This document shows positions 7,247-15,273 of a DNA stretch of 16,506 nucleotides, one piece after another (the stretch's first letter is position 1; each line of letters begins with the position of its first letter). The notes beneath the pieces were generated by a model. The model was not told the origin of the DNA, did not search any database, and was given only the letters and a program-made list of their open reading frames with translations. The stretch is from JABMRP01 sp964444795 (GTDB taxonomy: Bacteria; Planctomycetota; Planctomycetia; Pirellulales; Thermoguttaceae): positions 1-16,506 of the forward strand of contig CAYUIQ010000202.1 in assembly GCA_964444795.1 (NCBI GenBank), in the 5' to 3' direction. Both the position numbers and the translations under genes were made by a program.

Positions 7247-9805
7247 ATGCACAAGGGTCGATTCTTCGCAAATGCCGGTCTGCTGTTCGCTTCGGGATTC
7301 ACGGGACTGATCTACGAGGTGTTGTGGATGAAGCAGCTCGGACTGCTTTTCGGCAACACTTCGCACGCAGCCGCGACGACGCTATCCGCCTTCTTTCTCG
7401 GATTGGCCGTCGGGGGGCTGTTCTGGGGTCGTCGTGCCGCGGGCATGAGCCGCCCGCTGCGCGGGTACGCCCTGCTGGAAGCCGGTATCGCCGCCACGGC
7501 GCTGCTCTACTTCCCGTTCCTGGAACTCTATCATGTTGTCTATCCGCTGGTGTTCGAGCCCGCGGGGATTTCACTGGCAGCCGTGGCGGTGAAATTCGGC
7601 CTGTCGCTGCTGCTGGTCTTCCCGCCGGCATTGCTGATGGGCGGTACCGTGCCTCTGATGGGCCAGCATCTCATCCGCGGTAGACGGCGGTTCGGCCCAG
7701 CGGCGTCGGTGCTGTACGGGGTCAACACGCTGGGCGCGGCGTTGGGCGCGTACGCGGCCGGGTTCCATTTGCCGCTCTGGCTGGGCTACCGGGGGACCTG
7801 CGCCGCGGCGGTGTGTGTCACGGTTCTGATCGCCGTCGCCGCATGGCTGCTCGCCCGACGAGAAGCGGCCGTACCACCAGAAACGTCTGAACTCGCGCCG
7901 GTTGCCCCAAGGCGACCTCTCTTCGCGATGAACGCCCGCGCGGTGGCCTGGTTGGGCTTCCTCTCCGGTTTCGGCGTGCTGGGGTTCGAGGTTCTCTGGA
8001 CGCGAATGTTCGCCGGGGTATTGCAGAATTCGGTCTATACGTTCGCGGCCGTGCTGGTGACCGTTCTCGTCTGCCTGGCATTGGGCGCCGGCATGGCCCA
8101 TCTGCTGGCGCGGCTGGCATGGCGGCCCGAACGGGTTCTCTTCGTGTTGATGGTGGCGGCCGGACTGACGGCGACAACCACGCCGATGGTCTTCATGCAC
8201 CTGACCGACGACATGCGGATGGTCGGCGGTTCGGCCGGATGGGGCGGCTATATTCTCGATGTGTTTCGCACGACCTTCCTCACCCTCGGCGTGCCGGGAT
8301 GCCTGCTGGGGACCGTGTTTCCCTATCTGCTGAAGGTTGCCGAGCCGCGAGTCCAAAGCGCCGGAAGAACGCTGGGCGAGTTGTCCGCGCTGAACATGAC
8401 CGGCGCTATCTTGGGGTCGCTGGTCGCCGGTTTCGTGCTCCTCGACTGGCTCGGCTTGTGGACGGCCGTTATGGTCTTCTCGCTGCTCTATCCGGCGGCG
8501 GCCGTGGTTTTGCCCGTCCGCACCAGGCATCTCGGGCTGGGATGGCGAGCCGCGGCGGTCGCGGTCCTGCTGTTGTGTTTCTTCAAGCTCAACCCGTCGT
8601 ACTTACCCAGGGTACTGGTCAACCAACACGACGACGGCGAAGAACTGGTCGAGGTGTTCGAGGGAAGCGGCGCAGTGGTGGCCGTCACGCGCCACGTGAA
8701 TCCGGGAATGTCCCCGGCCGGCTATCCGTTGTCGATCCGGCTGAACAACCACTACGGGCTGGGCTCGACCGTGGCGATGACCCAGCAGCAGATGCAGGCC
8801 GATATCCCGCTGATGGTCCGATCCGAGACGCAAAGCGTTTTCTTTCTCGGCATGGGAACGGGAATCACCCCCGGTACGGCGCTGGAACCGTATTACTCGG
8901 TCGATCGCGTGGTCACTTGCGAACTGGTGCCCGAGGTGGTGACCGCCGCGAGAAAGTACTTCGAGCCTTACGTCAACGGGCTGTTTACCGACGCGCGTTC
9001 GACGGTCGTGGTGGACGACGGGCGGCATCATCTCTCATGTACGTCCGAGGCGTTCGATCTGATCGACGCCGATCTTTTCGTCCCTTGCCGGTCGGGGGCC
9101 GGCAGCCTTTACACGGTGGAGCATTTCCGCACCGCCCGCGAGCGGTTGAAGCCGGGCGGCATGTTCGTGCAATGGCTGCCGCTTTATCAACTCACGCGCG
9201 AGGAGTTCGGTATCATCGCTCGCTCGATGCTCGAAGCGTTTCCGCAAGTGACCCTCTGGCGCGGCAACTTCCGGCCCGGCAAGGAGGTCGTGGGTCTGGT
9301 CGGCCATCGCGACACGGAGCCGCTGCCGGCTGTTGAGTCCAAGTGGGCCAACCGGAAAAACATGCTCGTCATGGCGTTGTCCGTCATGGACCGCAGCGTG
9401 CTCGATCTGGAACATCTGGTCCTGCCGCTTACTCCGCGGACCGTGCTGGTGTTCTACTGCGGCAATCTCTCGGCGATTCGCGACCGGTTCGACCCGTACC
9501 CGGTCAACACCGACGACCGCCCGTGGATCGAATACCTGGCACCCCGGTCGCATCAGCGGGAAGCGGCCGGTCAGGCGTCGTGGTTCGTGGCCGGCGAATT
9601 GATCGGCCTGCTGGAGACCCTTCAGCAAGCATGTCCGCCGGAAACCGACCCCATGCTGGCCAATCGCACGCCGTCCGAACGGCGTCTGCCCCGCGCGGGT
9701 TTGAGTTTTCACCAAGCGCGCGTCCATGCTTTCGGCGACTCCTGGGAAGCCGCCGACAGAGCATGGCAGGCGTTTTTTCCCGATTGGCTTGCGCGGGAGG
9801 AGTAG
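7247..9805 (+). CDS. Multi-pass membrane protein fused to a spermidine synthase-like domain
   Basis: An 852-residue fusion. Residues about 1-445 are mostly hydrophobic and contain a dozen or so membrane segments; the opening SGFTGLIYEVLWMKQLGLLF is typical of the membrane-fused spermidine synthase-like family. From about residue 460 follows a Rossmann methyltransferase/aminopropyltransferase-like domain: FLGMGTGITPG (about 533-543) is the nucleoside-binding loop, CELVPEVV the acidic second motif, VVDDGRHHL the third, and DLIDADLF the region of the catalytic aspartate. TDDRPWIEYLAP near 756-767 is another mark of this family. No other polyamine genes are nearby, and many of these fusions have no proven aminopropyltransferase activity. 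The start is uncertain: ATG 7247 fits the signature, but GGAG lies only two bases upstream; in-frame ATG 7211 is the alternative. It converges with the next gene, with only 5 bp between stops. Confidence 0.85.
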   Translation: MHKGRFFANAGLLFASGFTGLIYEVLWMKQLGLLFGNTSHAAATTLSAFFLGLAVGGLFWGRRAAGMSRPLRGYALLEAGIAATALLYFPFLELYHVVYPLVFEPAGISLAAVAVKFGLSLLLVFPPALLMGGTVPLMGQHLIRGRRRFGPAASVLYGVNTLGAALGAYAAGFHLPLWLGYRGTCAAAVCVTVLIAVAAWLLARREAAVPPETSELAPVAPRRPLFAMNARAVAWLGFLSGFGVLGFEVLWTRMFAGVLQNSVYTFAAVLVTVLVCLALGAGMAHLLARLAWRPERVLFVLMVAAGLTATTTPMVFMHLTDDMRMVGGSAGWGGYILDVFRTTFLTLGVPGCLLGTVFPYLLKVAEPRVQSAGRTLGELSALNMTGAILGSLVAGFVLLDWLGLWTAVMVFSLLYPAAAVVLPVRTRHLGLGWRAAAVAVLLLCFFKLNPSYLPRVLVNQHDDGEELVEVFEGSGAVVAVTRHVNPGMSPAGYPLSIRLNNHYGLGSTVAMTQQQMQADIPLMVRSETQSVFFLGMGTGITPGTALEPYYSVDRVVTCELVPEVVTAARKYFEPYVNGLFTDARSTVVVDDGRHHLSCTSEAFDLIDADLFVPCRSGAGSLYTVEHFRTARERLKPGGMFVQWLPLYQLTREEFGIIARSMLEAFPQVTLWRGNFRPGKEVVGLVGHRDTEPLPAVESKWANRKNMLVMALSVMDRSVLDLEHLVLPLTPRTVLVFYCGNLSAIRDRFDPYPVNTDDRPWIEYLAPRSHQREAAGQASWFVAGELIGLLETLQQACPPETDPMLANRTPSERRLPRAGLSFHQARVHAFGDSWEAADRAWQAFFPDWLAREE

Positions 9806-9810
9806 TCCAA

Positions 9811-10806
9811 CTACTTCTTCAGCAAATCGACCATCGCTTCGCCGAAGTCGTGGCCCATGAGGAACATCATCTTGCCGCTGCCCAGGTAATGGTAGGGTCG
9901 CTCGGCGGCGATGCGGTAGAACTTGGCCTTGTCGGGACCTTTCCAGACGCCCTCGCGGCACATCTTGTCGGCCTCGTGGTCCCAATGTTGGGCCGTCTCG
10001 ACGAACGCGGTCGTGCCCTTGAATTCCGCGCGACCCGCGGCCGCCTCTTGCGCCTCGGCGATGGGGCCCTTCTTACCGCCGGTGCCCAGTGCGCCGATCA
10101 CCACCGGCATCTTGGGGACCTTGAACTCCTTGCGCAGATCCTTGATCAGGTTGGCCATGTTCTCTTCGTAGCTCGACACGGCATTGGGGTCGAACTGGTC
10201 GTTGAAGCCCTGGAACCAAAGGAAACCGCAGATCTCGTATCCCTTGCTCTCGTCGTAGCCGGGGAACTCGGTCTTCAGGTTCGCCAGCACGTTGTGGACG
10301 TGATCGACCATCTGCGTGTAGAAGGGGCCCACTTCTCCGCCGGAACTGGGCGGGCGGAAATCCTTATAAATGCTCTTGCCGCCCCAGGCCGTCTTGATCA
10401 GCAGCACCTGCTCCTTGTAGTGATCGCCCATGACAACGCCGAATGGCAGCTCGGGGCCGAACGATTTGCCGAGCGGGATCCCGGCAAATTCTCTCTCGCC
10501 CTTGTACGCTCCGAAACCGACGCTCAGATCACCCTTGCGATCGAGATACCAAATCCAAACGTCGTCGCGAACGACCAGCGAGCCGTCGGCCGTCTTGACC
10601 TTCTCCAGCAGCTTGCCGTACTTCGGATCCTCACCAAGGTAGTCGACGGTCGCCGCCGCGGCATGGCCCTGCATGTTCGACTGGCCGGCCAGGATAAAGA
10701 CCTTCAACGGGCCGTCCGCGGCTTGCGCGGTCGACGGCGTGCCAATGAGCAACGCACCGACGGCGAAAACAGCCAGCACGGCAATTCCAAGTCTTCTCAA
10801 ACTCAT
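9811..10806 (-). CDS. Sialate O-acetylesterase-like (SASA/DUF303) secreted esterase
   Basis: A 331-residue exported esterase. Signal peptide residues 1-29 end in STAQA before ADG. FILAGQSNMQG (37-47) is the nucleophile block of the sialate O-acetylesterase-like SGNH family, with Ser43 as nucleophile; WFQGFND (197-203) is the second hallmark, matching the usual W-x-Q-G-x-x-D/N strand; His306 in HYLGSG is a candidate catalytic His near the C-terminus. Such enzymes remove acetyl groups from sugars, and in planctomycetes they probably act on acetylated polysaccharides rather than on sialic acid itself. ATG 10806 is chosen because GGGAG precedes it by 7 bases and the signal peptide starts there; the frame stays open to 10938 across a repeat-bearing, promoter-like stretch. 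It diverges from the SGNH hydrolase at 11172. Confidence 0.9.
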   Translation of the reverse strand: MSLRRLGIAVLAVFAVGALLIGTPSTAQAADGPLKVFILAGQSNMQGHAAAATVDYLGEDPKYGKLLEKVKTADGSLVVRDDVWIWYLDRKGDLSVGFGAYKGEREFAGIPLGKSFGPELPFGVVMGDHYKEQVLLIKTAWGGKSIYKDFRPPSSGGEVGPFYTQMVDHVHNVLANLKTEFPGYDESKGYEICGFLWFQGFNDQFDPNAVSSYEENMANLIKDLRKEFKVPKMPVVIGALGTGGKKGPIAEAQEAAAGRAEFKGTTAFVETAQHWDHEADKMCREGVWKGPDKAKFYRIAAERPYHYLGSGKMMFLMGHDFGEAMVDLLKK

Positions 10807-10846
10807 CGCATTCTCCCTTTGGGTAAAACTCGATCGGCGGCACAAT

Positions 10847-10876
10847 GTTGTCGCGATTCGGGTTGTCGCGATTCGG
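10847..10876. repeat. Perfect 15-bp tandem duplication
   Basis: GTTGTCGCGATTCGG occurs at 10847-10861 and 10862-10876 without a mismatch; a partial third copy starts as GTCGTCGCCG. It begins 41 bp upstream of ATG 10806 and would fall in the leader of the minus-strand esterase gene. Confidence 0.92.
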
Positions 10877-10911
10877 GTCGTCGCCGGACGATCCACAAAA
10901 TGACATACTTC

Positions 10912-10943
10912 ATTATGATGCCCCGTGCCGTTACCCAAGTCAA
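10912..10943 (-). promoter_or_regulatory. Possible promoter of the SASA-like esterase gene
   Basis: On the minus strand TTGACT (10943-10938) precedes CATAAT (10917-10912) with a long 20-bp spacer; ACTTGG (10940-10935) gives a 17-bp spacer to the same -10 but is a poorer -35. The neighbouring 14-bp duplication supplies a second TTGAC 14 bp further upstream. The call is weak because no pairing has both a good -35 and normal spacing. Confidence 0.25.
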
Positions 10944-10967
10944 GCAGTTTCGGTCAAGCAGTTTCGG
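10940..10967. repeat. Perfect 14-bp tandem duplication
   Basis: TCAAGCAGTTTCGG occurs at 10940-10953 and 10954-10967 with no mismatch. Read on the minus strand, each copy ends so that a TTGAC -35-like core is created at its boundary, giving TTGACC and TTGACT 14 bp apart. Confidence 0.92.
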
Positions 10968-10975
10968 CCAGATGC

Positions 10976-11004
10976 TGGAAAGGCGGGCGCGGGCGTGGTA
11001 TTCT
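10976..11004 (+). promoter_or_regulatory. Putative promoter of the SGNH hydrolase/Lcl unit
   Basis: TGGAAA (10976-10981, four of six matches to TTGACA) and TATTCT (10999-11004) are separated by 17 bp, and TGG just before the -10 gives an extended -10. It would leave a leader of about 160 bases before ATG 11172. Confidence 0.4.
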
Positions 11005-11171
11005 GGCGGGTGCGTGCCGGGGCGCCCCGTTTATGGTTCGATGCCGATGGACGCCCGATTCACGAACCTCATCTCCGCCGAGGACGGCCAAGTAACGTTC
11101 CGCAACGGCAAGCAAAAGTGACCTCGTAGCTGCATCAATCCCTCGAACTCGCAAAAGGTAACGAGAACACC

Positions 11172-11966
11172 ATGAACCACCACGCTACATGGCCGGCGCG
11201 CCTCTTTGCCGTAACCCTGGCCGCAATAATTCTGACGCCGCCGGCCTTTGCCCAAGGGGTGTCCGAATCCGACAACCCGGGTTTGGCCAGACTGATCGGT
11301 GAGAAGACGCCGCTGAAGCCGGGCATGAAGATCGCCTTCTTCGGCGACTCGATCACGATGCAGGGCGGGTACATTCGCCAGATGGCCGCGGCGCTGGCAA
11401 GCAGCCCCCATACCAAGGAACTGGGTGTCAAGCTCCTTCAACACGGTCTCAACGGCGGCCGGGTGCCGACGGTTCTCGAGGGCAAATGCCCTTGGGGTAA
11501 ATTCGACGGCACCATGGAAGAGCTGCTCAAAAAGGAAAAGCCCCACGTCGTCGTGATCTATGTCGGCGTGAACGACGTCTGGCACGGAAAGAACGGTACG
11601 ACGCCGGAGGACTTCGAGGCGGGCCTGAAGAAGATGGCCGCTCTGTGCAAGACCGTCGACGCCCAGGTCGTGATGGCCACCTTGGCCACGATCGGCGAGC
11701 GTCCCGACGGTACCAACGGCCAGGACGAGAAGCTCGACCAGTACGCGGCCGTCACGCTTGCCGTGGCCGCCGAGACGGGCGCCACGCCGGTCAACCTCCG
11801 CAAGGCGTTTGTCGACTACCTCAAAACCCACAACACGAAGAAGGACGACCAGGGCGCGTTTCCCCGAAAGGGCTTCTTGACCTACGACGGCGTCCACATG
11901 TCCCAGCAAGGCAACGATCTGCTGGCCAGTCTCCTGGCCCAGGCGATCGTCGAAGTACTCCGGTAG
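11172..11966 (+). CDS. Secreted SGNH/GDSL hydrolase
   Basis: A 264-residue exported esterase or lipase-like protein. Signal peptide residues 1-27 end in PAFA before QGV. FFGDSIT (56-62) is block I with nucleophile Ser60; NGG (94-96) is the block II glycine; GVND (132-135) is block III with oxyanion Asn134; DGVHMSQQGN (239-248) is block V with catalytic Asp239 and His242. All four SGNH positions are therefore intact. Family members of this size deacetylate polysaccharides or hydrolyse short-chain esters; the natural substrate here is unknown. AAAGG lies 14-18 bases before the ATG, a loose ribosome site, but no better start is available that keeps the signal peptide. It is 46 bp ahead of the Lcl protein gene on the same strand, probably co-transcribed, and diverges from another esterase gene. 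Confidence 0.9.
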   Translation: MNHHATWPARLFAVTLAAIILTPPAFAQGVSESDNPGLARLIGEKTPLKPGMKIAFFGDSITMQGGYIRQMAAALASSPHTKELGVKLLQHGLNGGRVPTVLEGKCPWGKFDGTMEELLKKEKPHVVVIYVGVNDVWHGKNGTTPEDFEAGLKKMAALCKTVDAQVVMATLATIGERPDGTNGQDEKLDQYAAVTLAVAAETGATPVNLRKAFVDYLKTHNTKKDDQGAFPRKGFLTYDGVHMSQQGNDLLASLLAQAIVEVLR

Positions 11967-12012
11967 ATTCGCGAACGATCGGTCGTGGCATCGGGAAACG
12001 GGAGGAAGAACC

Positions 12013-13548
12013 ATGAGCTTTCGGACTGAACTCGTGCGGGGATGCTCGCTCGCACTGGCCGTCATCCGCATGGCGTCGTGTTGCCTTGCGGGAGACTATC
12101 CGATGGTCGACACCGGGCAGGAACGTTGTTACGACAATTCGCGGGAAATCGTCTACGCGAAACCTGGAAAAGCGTTTTTCGGGCAGGACGCGCAGTACCG
12201 GGGCAACCAACCGGCGTATCGCGACAACGGAAACGGGACCGTGACCGATCGGGTTACGGGACTCACCTGGCAGAAAGGCCCGAGCCCCAAGAAGACTTAC
12301 CAGGATGCGGTTGCCGGCGCTTCCACTTGCCGGGTCGGCGGTTACGACGATTGGCGGCTGCCGACGGTCAAAGAACTGTATTCGCTGATACTCTTCCATG
12401 GAATGGACCCCGACCCTCGAAGCGAGAGCTCCTCGGATCTGCGGCCTTTTATCGATGCCGATCGCTTTGGGTTTCAGTATGGTGACGCGGCAAAGGGTGA
12501 GCGCGTGATCGATTCGCAGTACGCGACCTCGACCAAGTATGTCAGCACGACCATGCGCGGCAACGAGACGATGTTCGGCGTGAATTTTGCGGACGGCCGC
12601 ATCAAGGGATATCCTATCAGTCACCCCGGCCGTCTGGGCGGACGAGCGAAGACTTACTGCGTCATGTACGTCCGCGGCAACATCGAATACGGCAAGAATC
12701 AACTCCACGACAACGGCGACGGCACGATCACCGATCGGGCGACCGGTCTGACCTGGACGAAGCTCGACAGCGGGCACCTGGAGGCCGGCGGAAACAAAGA
12801 CGGCAAGCTGAACTGGGAGCAGGCGTTGCGTTGGGCCGAGGACTTGCAGTACGCCGGACATTCCGACTGGCGGCTGCCCAATATCAAAGAGCTGCAGAGC
12901 ATTGTCGACTACACGCGTTCGCCCGACACGACCCAGTCGGCTGCGATCGATCCGATCTTCAGCGTGACGCCCATCCGCGATGCGCTTGGCAAGGTCGACT
13001 ATCCCTTCTACTGGAGCAGCACGACGCACAAGAGAATGGGCGGCGGCGCGGCGGCCGCCTATGTGGCTTTCGGCCGATCGCAGGGATGGATGTCCGACTT
13101 CCGCGGACAGTACAGCCTCTTGGACGTTCACGGCGCCGGCTCTCAACGCAGCGACCCCAAGGCCGGCGATCCGTCGCAGTTTCCGCGCGGCCGCGGCCCC
13201 CAAGGCGACGTGATCCGCATCAATAACTTCGTCCGCCCGGTTCGTGGCGGCGATGTGAGCGTTCGACCAAGCGGCCCCAAGCTTGCACCGCCCCCATCCC
13301 GGCGACCTTCCGCGGCGCCGGGACCAGGAGGCCGGATGAGGCCCGGTCCGATGGGCGGCAATGCGCCGGGATTCGTCAGGCGATTGGACCGCGACGGCGA
13401 CGGGAGAGTGTCTCGACGGGAATTCGATGGACCGGCCCACGCGTTTGACGGACTCGACGCAGACAATGACGGCTATCTTAGCGACGCCGAATCGCCCCGG
13501 AGGCCGCCACGAAGAAATCCACGGGGCCCTCGGCCAGGAAATCGATAG
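12013..13548 (+). CDS. Secreted double Lcl (DUF1566) domain protein with C-terminal EF-hands
   Basis: A 511-residue exported protein. Residues 1-26 act as a signal peptide ending near CLAG. Two copies of the Lcl C-terminal (DUF1566) domain follow, at about 68-222 and 232-412. Each opens with DNGNGT(V/I)TDR-TGLTW and contains a DWRLP-KEL block (113-122 and 285-294); copy two keeps YWSSTT (333-338). Lcl domains occur in bacterial surface proteins and adhesins; collagen-like Lcl of Legionella gives the name. A Pro/Gly/Arg-rich linker (about 413-455) leads to two EF-hand loops at 459-470 and 482-493, each with Asp at positions 1, 3 and 5, Gly at 6 and Glu at 12. GGAGGAAG six bases before ATG 12013 is a strong ribosome site. 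Likely a calcium-dependent surface binding protein. It ends 60 bp from the converging kinase stop. Confidence 0.87.
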   Translation: MSFRTELVRGCSLALAVIRMASCCLAGDYPMVDTGQERCYDNSREIVYAKPGKAFFGQDAQYRGNQPAYRDNGNGTVTDRVTGLTWQKGPSPKKTYQDAVAGASTCRVGGYDDWRLPTVKELYSLILFHGMDPDPRSESSSDLRPFIDADRFGFQYGDAAKGERVIDSQYATSTKYVSTTMRGNETMFGVNFADGRIKGYPISHPGRLGGRAKTYCVMYVRGNIEYGKNQLHDNGDGTITDRATGLTWTKLDSGHLEAGGNKDGKLNWEQALRWAEDLQYAGHSDWRLPNIKELQSIVDYTRSPDTTQSAAIDPIFSVTPIRDALGKVDYPFYWSSTTHKRMGGGAAAAYVAFGRSQGWMSDFRGQYSLLDVHGAGSQRSDPKAGDPSQFPRGRGPQGDVIRINNFVRPVRGGDVSVRPSGPKLAPPPSRRPSAAPGPGGRMRPGPMGGNAPGFVRRLDRDGDGRVSRREFDGPAHAFDGLDADNDGYLSDAESPRRPPRRNPRGPRPGNR

Positions 13549-13591
13549 GGCCAACCTCGCGGGCCTCCGTTGAACTCACCGGGACGCTCGA

Positions 13592-13609
13592 ACCGGGGCA
13601 TAAGCCGGT
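13592..13609. terminator. Small inverted repeat between convergent genes
   Basis: ACCGG (13592-13596) and CCGGT (13605-13609) form a 5-bp stem with an 8-base loop in the 60-bp gap between the converging Lcl and kinase genes, touching the kinase stop. There is no T-tract on either side; a role in termination is only suggested by position. Confidence 0.2.
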
Positions 13610-15273
13610 CAGGGTTGCCGGAAGGACGCGCCGTAGTACCGGCTCAGGGCGCGGACACGGTGGACCAGTGTGGCGATGCCCATGCCCATGATGGCCAGAC
13701 CCGCCAGGAAGAAGACGTGGCGGTCGTAGCACTTGTCAAAATCGTCTCCCAGCCAAGTGCGCCAGCAGTAGAAATCGACGATGAGGATCGTGTAGGAGAG
13801 AATCGAGGTGGCCGTCATGTACCAGACAAACCGTTCGCGGAACCAAAGGCCGCTGCCCACGATCAGCAAGGGATAGGCGATGACCAGCGGGCTGGCCGCT
13901 CCGTCGGCCACCAGGAGCACGACCAGCAGGAGAATCGAATCGAGCGTACCCCACACCAAACGCGCCGGGATCGTGTGTCGCGGGCTGTCGAGCATTCGTT
14001 GGCAGACAATCGACAACGCGGCCCAAACGGCCATAATGGCCGAGATTCTCCCGTGAAAAGCGGCGTCCGTGGGGACCTCCGCGACGTTGATCGCCCCGCT
14101 CACGTAAACGTTGTACAGTTCGACCGAGTAGAAGAGTCCCATGGCACCGAGCCGGGTGGCCAGGGCCGGCTGGCGCCGCATCCACCGCAGCAACAATTGC
14201 CCCGCGTGGGGTGGCCGGGCCGACAGCGGTTCGCCGCGGGAAAACCGCTCCAGGTCGTCGGCCAACGCGTCGGCCGATTCGTAACGCTCGCCCGGCTGCT
14301 TGGCCAGGCATTTCAGGCAGATCAACTCCAATCCGCGCGAGACCTTGGGATTCAACTTCCGCGGTAGAACCGGTTCCCGCTGGAGTACCTGAACCAGCGT
14401 GTCCAGCGGATTCTCCTCGTGAAACGGAGGCCGCCCGGTGAGCAACTCGTAGAGGATGGCGCCCAGGCTGTAGACGTCGCACGCCGGACCGACTTCCTTG
14501 TTCCGACCGGCCGCCTGCTCCGGTGCCATGTAACTGGGGGTCCCCGCGATCACGCCCGTGGCCGTCTGCGACGAATCGCCCGAGAAGACCTTGGCCAGGC
14601 CGAAATCCGTCACGTAAGGCTGCCCCTGGTCGTCGAGCATGATATTCGACGGCTTCAGGTCGCGGTGAACCAGATCTTGCCGATGCAGGTGGGCTACGGC
14701 TCGGGCGATCGTGGCCACCAAATGCGCGGCCGCGCCGGAGTCCAACGACTCCCGTTGCAGCTTCTCGGCCAGGCTTTCGCCCTCGACGTATTCCATGGCG
14801 AAGTAGTGCTGGCCGTGCAATTGCCCGACGTCGTGGATATGGACGATGTTCGGGTGGCGCAGCCGGGCGGCGATCTTGGCCTCGACGTGAAAGCGCCGTA
14901 CGTGTTCGGGCGAAGCCAGATGACTGGAAAGGATCATCTTGACGGCCACGGTTCGATCGAGATCCTCCTGCCGGGCCTTGTAGACAACGCCCATGCCCCC
15001 GCGGCCGATCTCCTCCAGCAGTTCGTATCGGCCGAAAGCACAGGGCAAGATCTGGCCGGTTCCCGACAAATGAAACGTGTCCTCTCCCTGGGCCGTATCG
15101 GTCGGCGCCGAGGGGGCGAATTCGTCCAGCGCTTCCAGCAGGTGGAAGGTCGATTGCAGTTCGGGATGGTCGCGAAGCACCTCTTCGCGATCGACGGATT
15201 CGTCCGTCTGGAGCCGCCGGACGTAGGCCTCCAGAATCTCGAATCGCTTTGCGTCTTCTGGTGATTCCTTCAT
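13609..15273 (-). CDS. Membrane Ser/Thr protein kinase (PknB-like) with C-terminal membrane sensor
   Basis: A 554-residue Hanks-type kinase. After a 75-residue N-terminal region with a helical segment typical of planctomycete kinases, the kinase domain spans about 83-345: glycine loop GRGGMGVV (90-97), ATP-binding Lys112, helix-C Glu131, catalytic loop HRDLKPSN (203-210) with Asp205, DFG 223-225, and APE 250-252. All key residues are present, so it should be active. From about 375 to 538 come roughly six hydrophobic segments instead of PASTA, WD40 or TPR sensor repeats; no extracellular domain of size follows. Its ATG overlaps the sigma factor stop by 4 bp (ATGA), implying translational coupling. 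In planctomycetes this pairing usually means the kinase adjusts the partner ECF sigma factor; direct phosphorylation here is inference. Convergent with the Lcl gene. Confidence 0.93.
   Translation of the reverse strand: MKESPEDAKRFEILEAYVRRLQTDESVDREEVLRDHPELQSTFHLLEALDEFAPSAPTDTAQGEDTFHLSGTGQILPCAFGRYELLEEIGRGGMGVVYKARQEDLDRTVAVKMILSSHLASPEHVRRFHVEAKIAARLRHPNIVHIHDVGQLHGQHYFAMEYVEGESLAEKLQRESLDSGAAAHLVATIARAVAHLHRQDLVHRDLKPSNIMLDDQGQPYVTDFGLAKVFSGDSSQTATGVIAGTPSYMAPEQAAGRNKEVGPACDVYSLGAILYELLTGRPPFHEENPLDTLVQVLQREPVLPRKLNPKVSRGLELICLKCLAKQPGERYESADALADDLERFSRGEPLSARPPHAGQLLLRWMRRQPALATRLGAMGLFYSVELYNVYVSGAINVAEVPTDAAFHGRISAIMAVWAALSIVCQRMLDSPRHTIPARLVWGTLDSILLLVVLLVADGAASPLVIAYPLLIVGSGLWFRERFVWYMTATSILSYTILIVDFYCWRTWLGDDFDKCYDRHVFFLAGLAIMGMGIATLVHRVRALSRYYGASFRQP

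Larger units (their letters stand above)
10807..11171. other. 365-bp divergent intergenic region with promoters and tandem duplications
   Basis: This gap separates the two esterase genes. It holds two perfect tandem duplications (10847-10876 and 10940-10967), possible promoters for each direction, and at 11041-11121 a 26-codon open frame without a ribosome site that I do not call a gene. I see no tRNA, riboswitch or terminator in it. Confidence 0.6.

Noticed and set aside
9343..11121. 592-codon open frame on the plus strand
   Set aside because: Runs from inside the spermidine synthase-like gene across the antisense of the SASA-like esterase. The minus frame has a signal peptide, ribosome site and GQSN motif; this one has no domain and no start signal.
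11041..11121. 26-codon open frame as a small gene
   Set aside because: No ribosome site and no independent support; treated only as a possible gene remnant.
11821..13554. 577-codon open frame on the minus strand
   Set aside because: Antisense to the double Lcl/EF-hand gene, which has a strong ribosome site and recognised domains.
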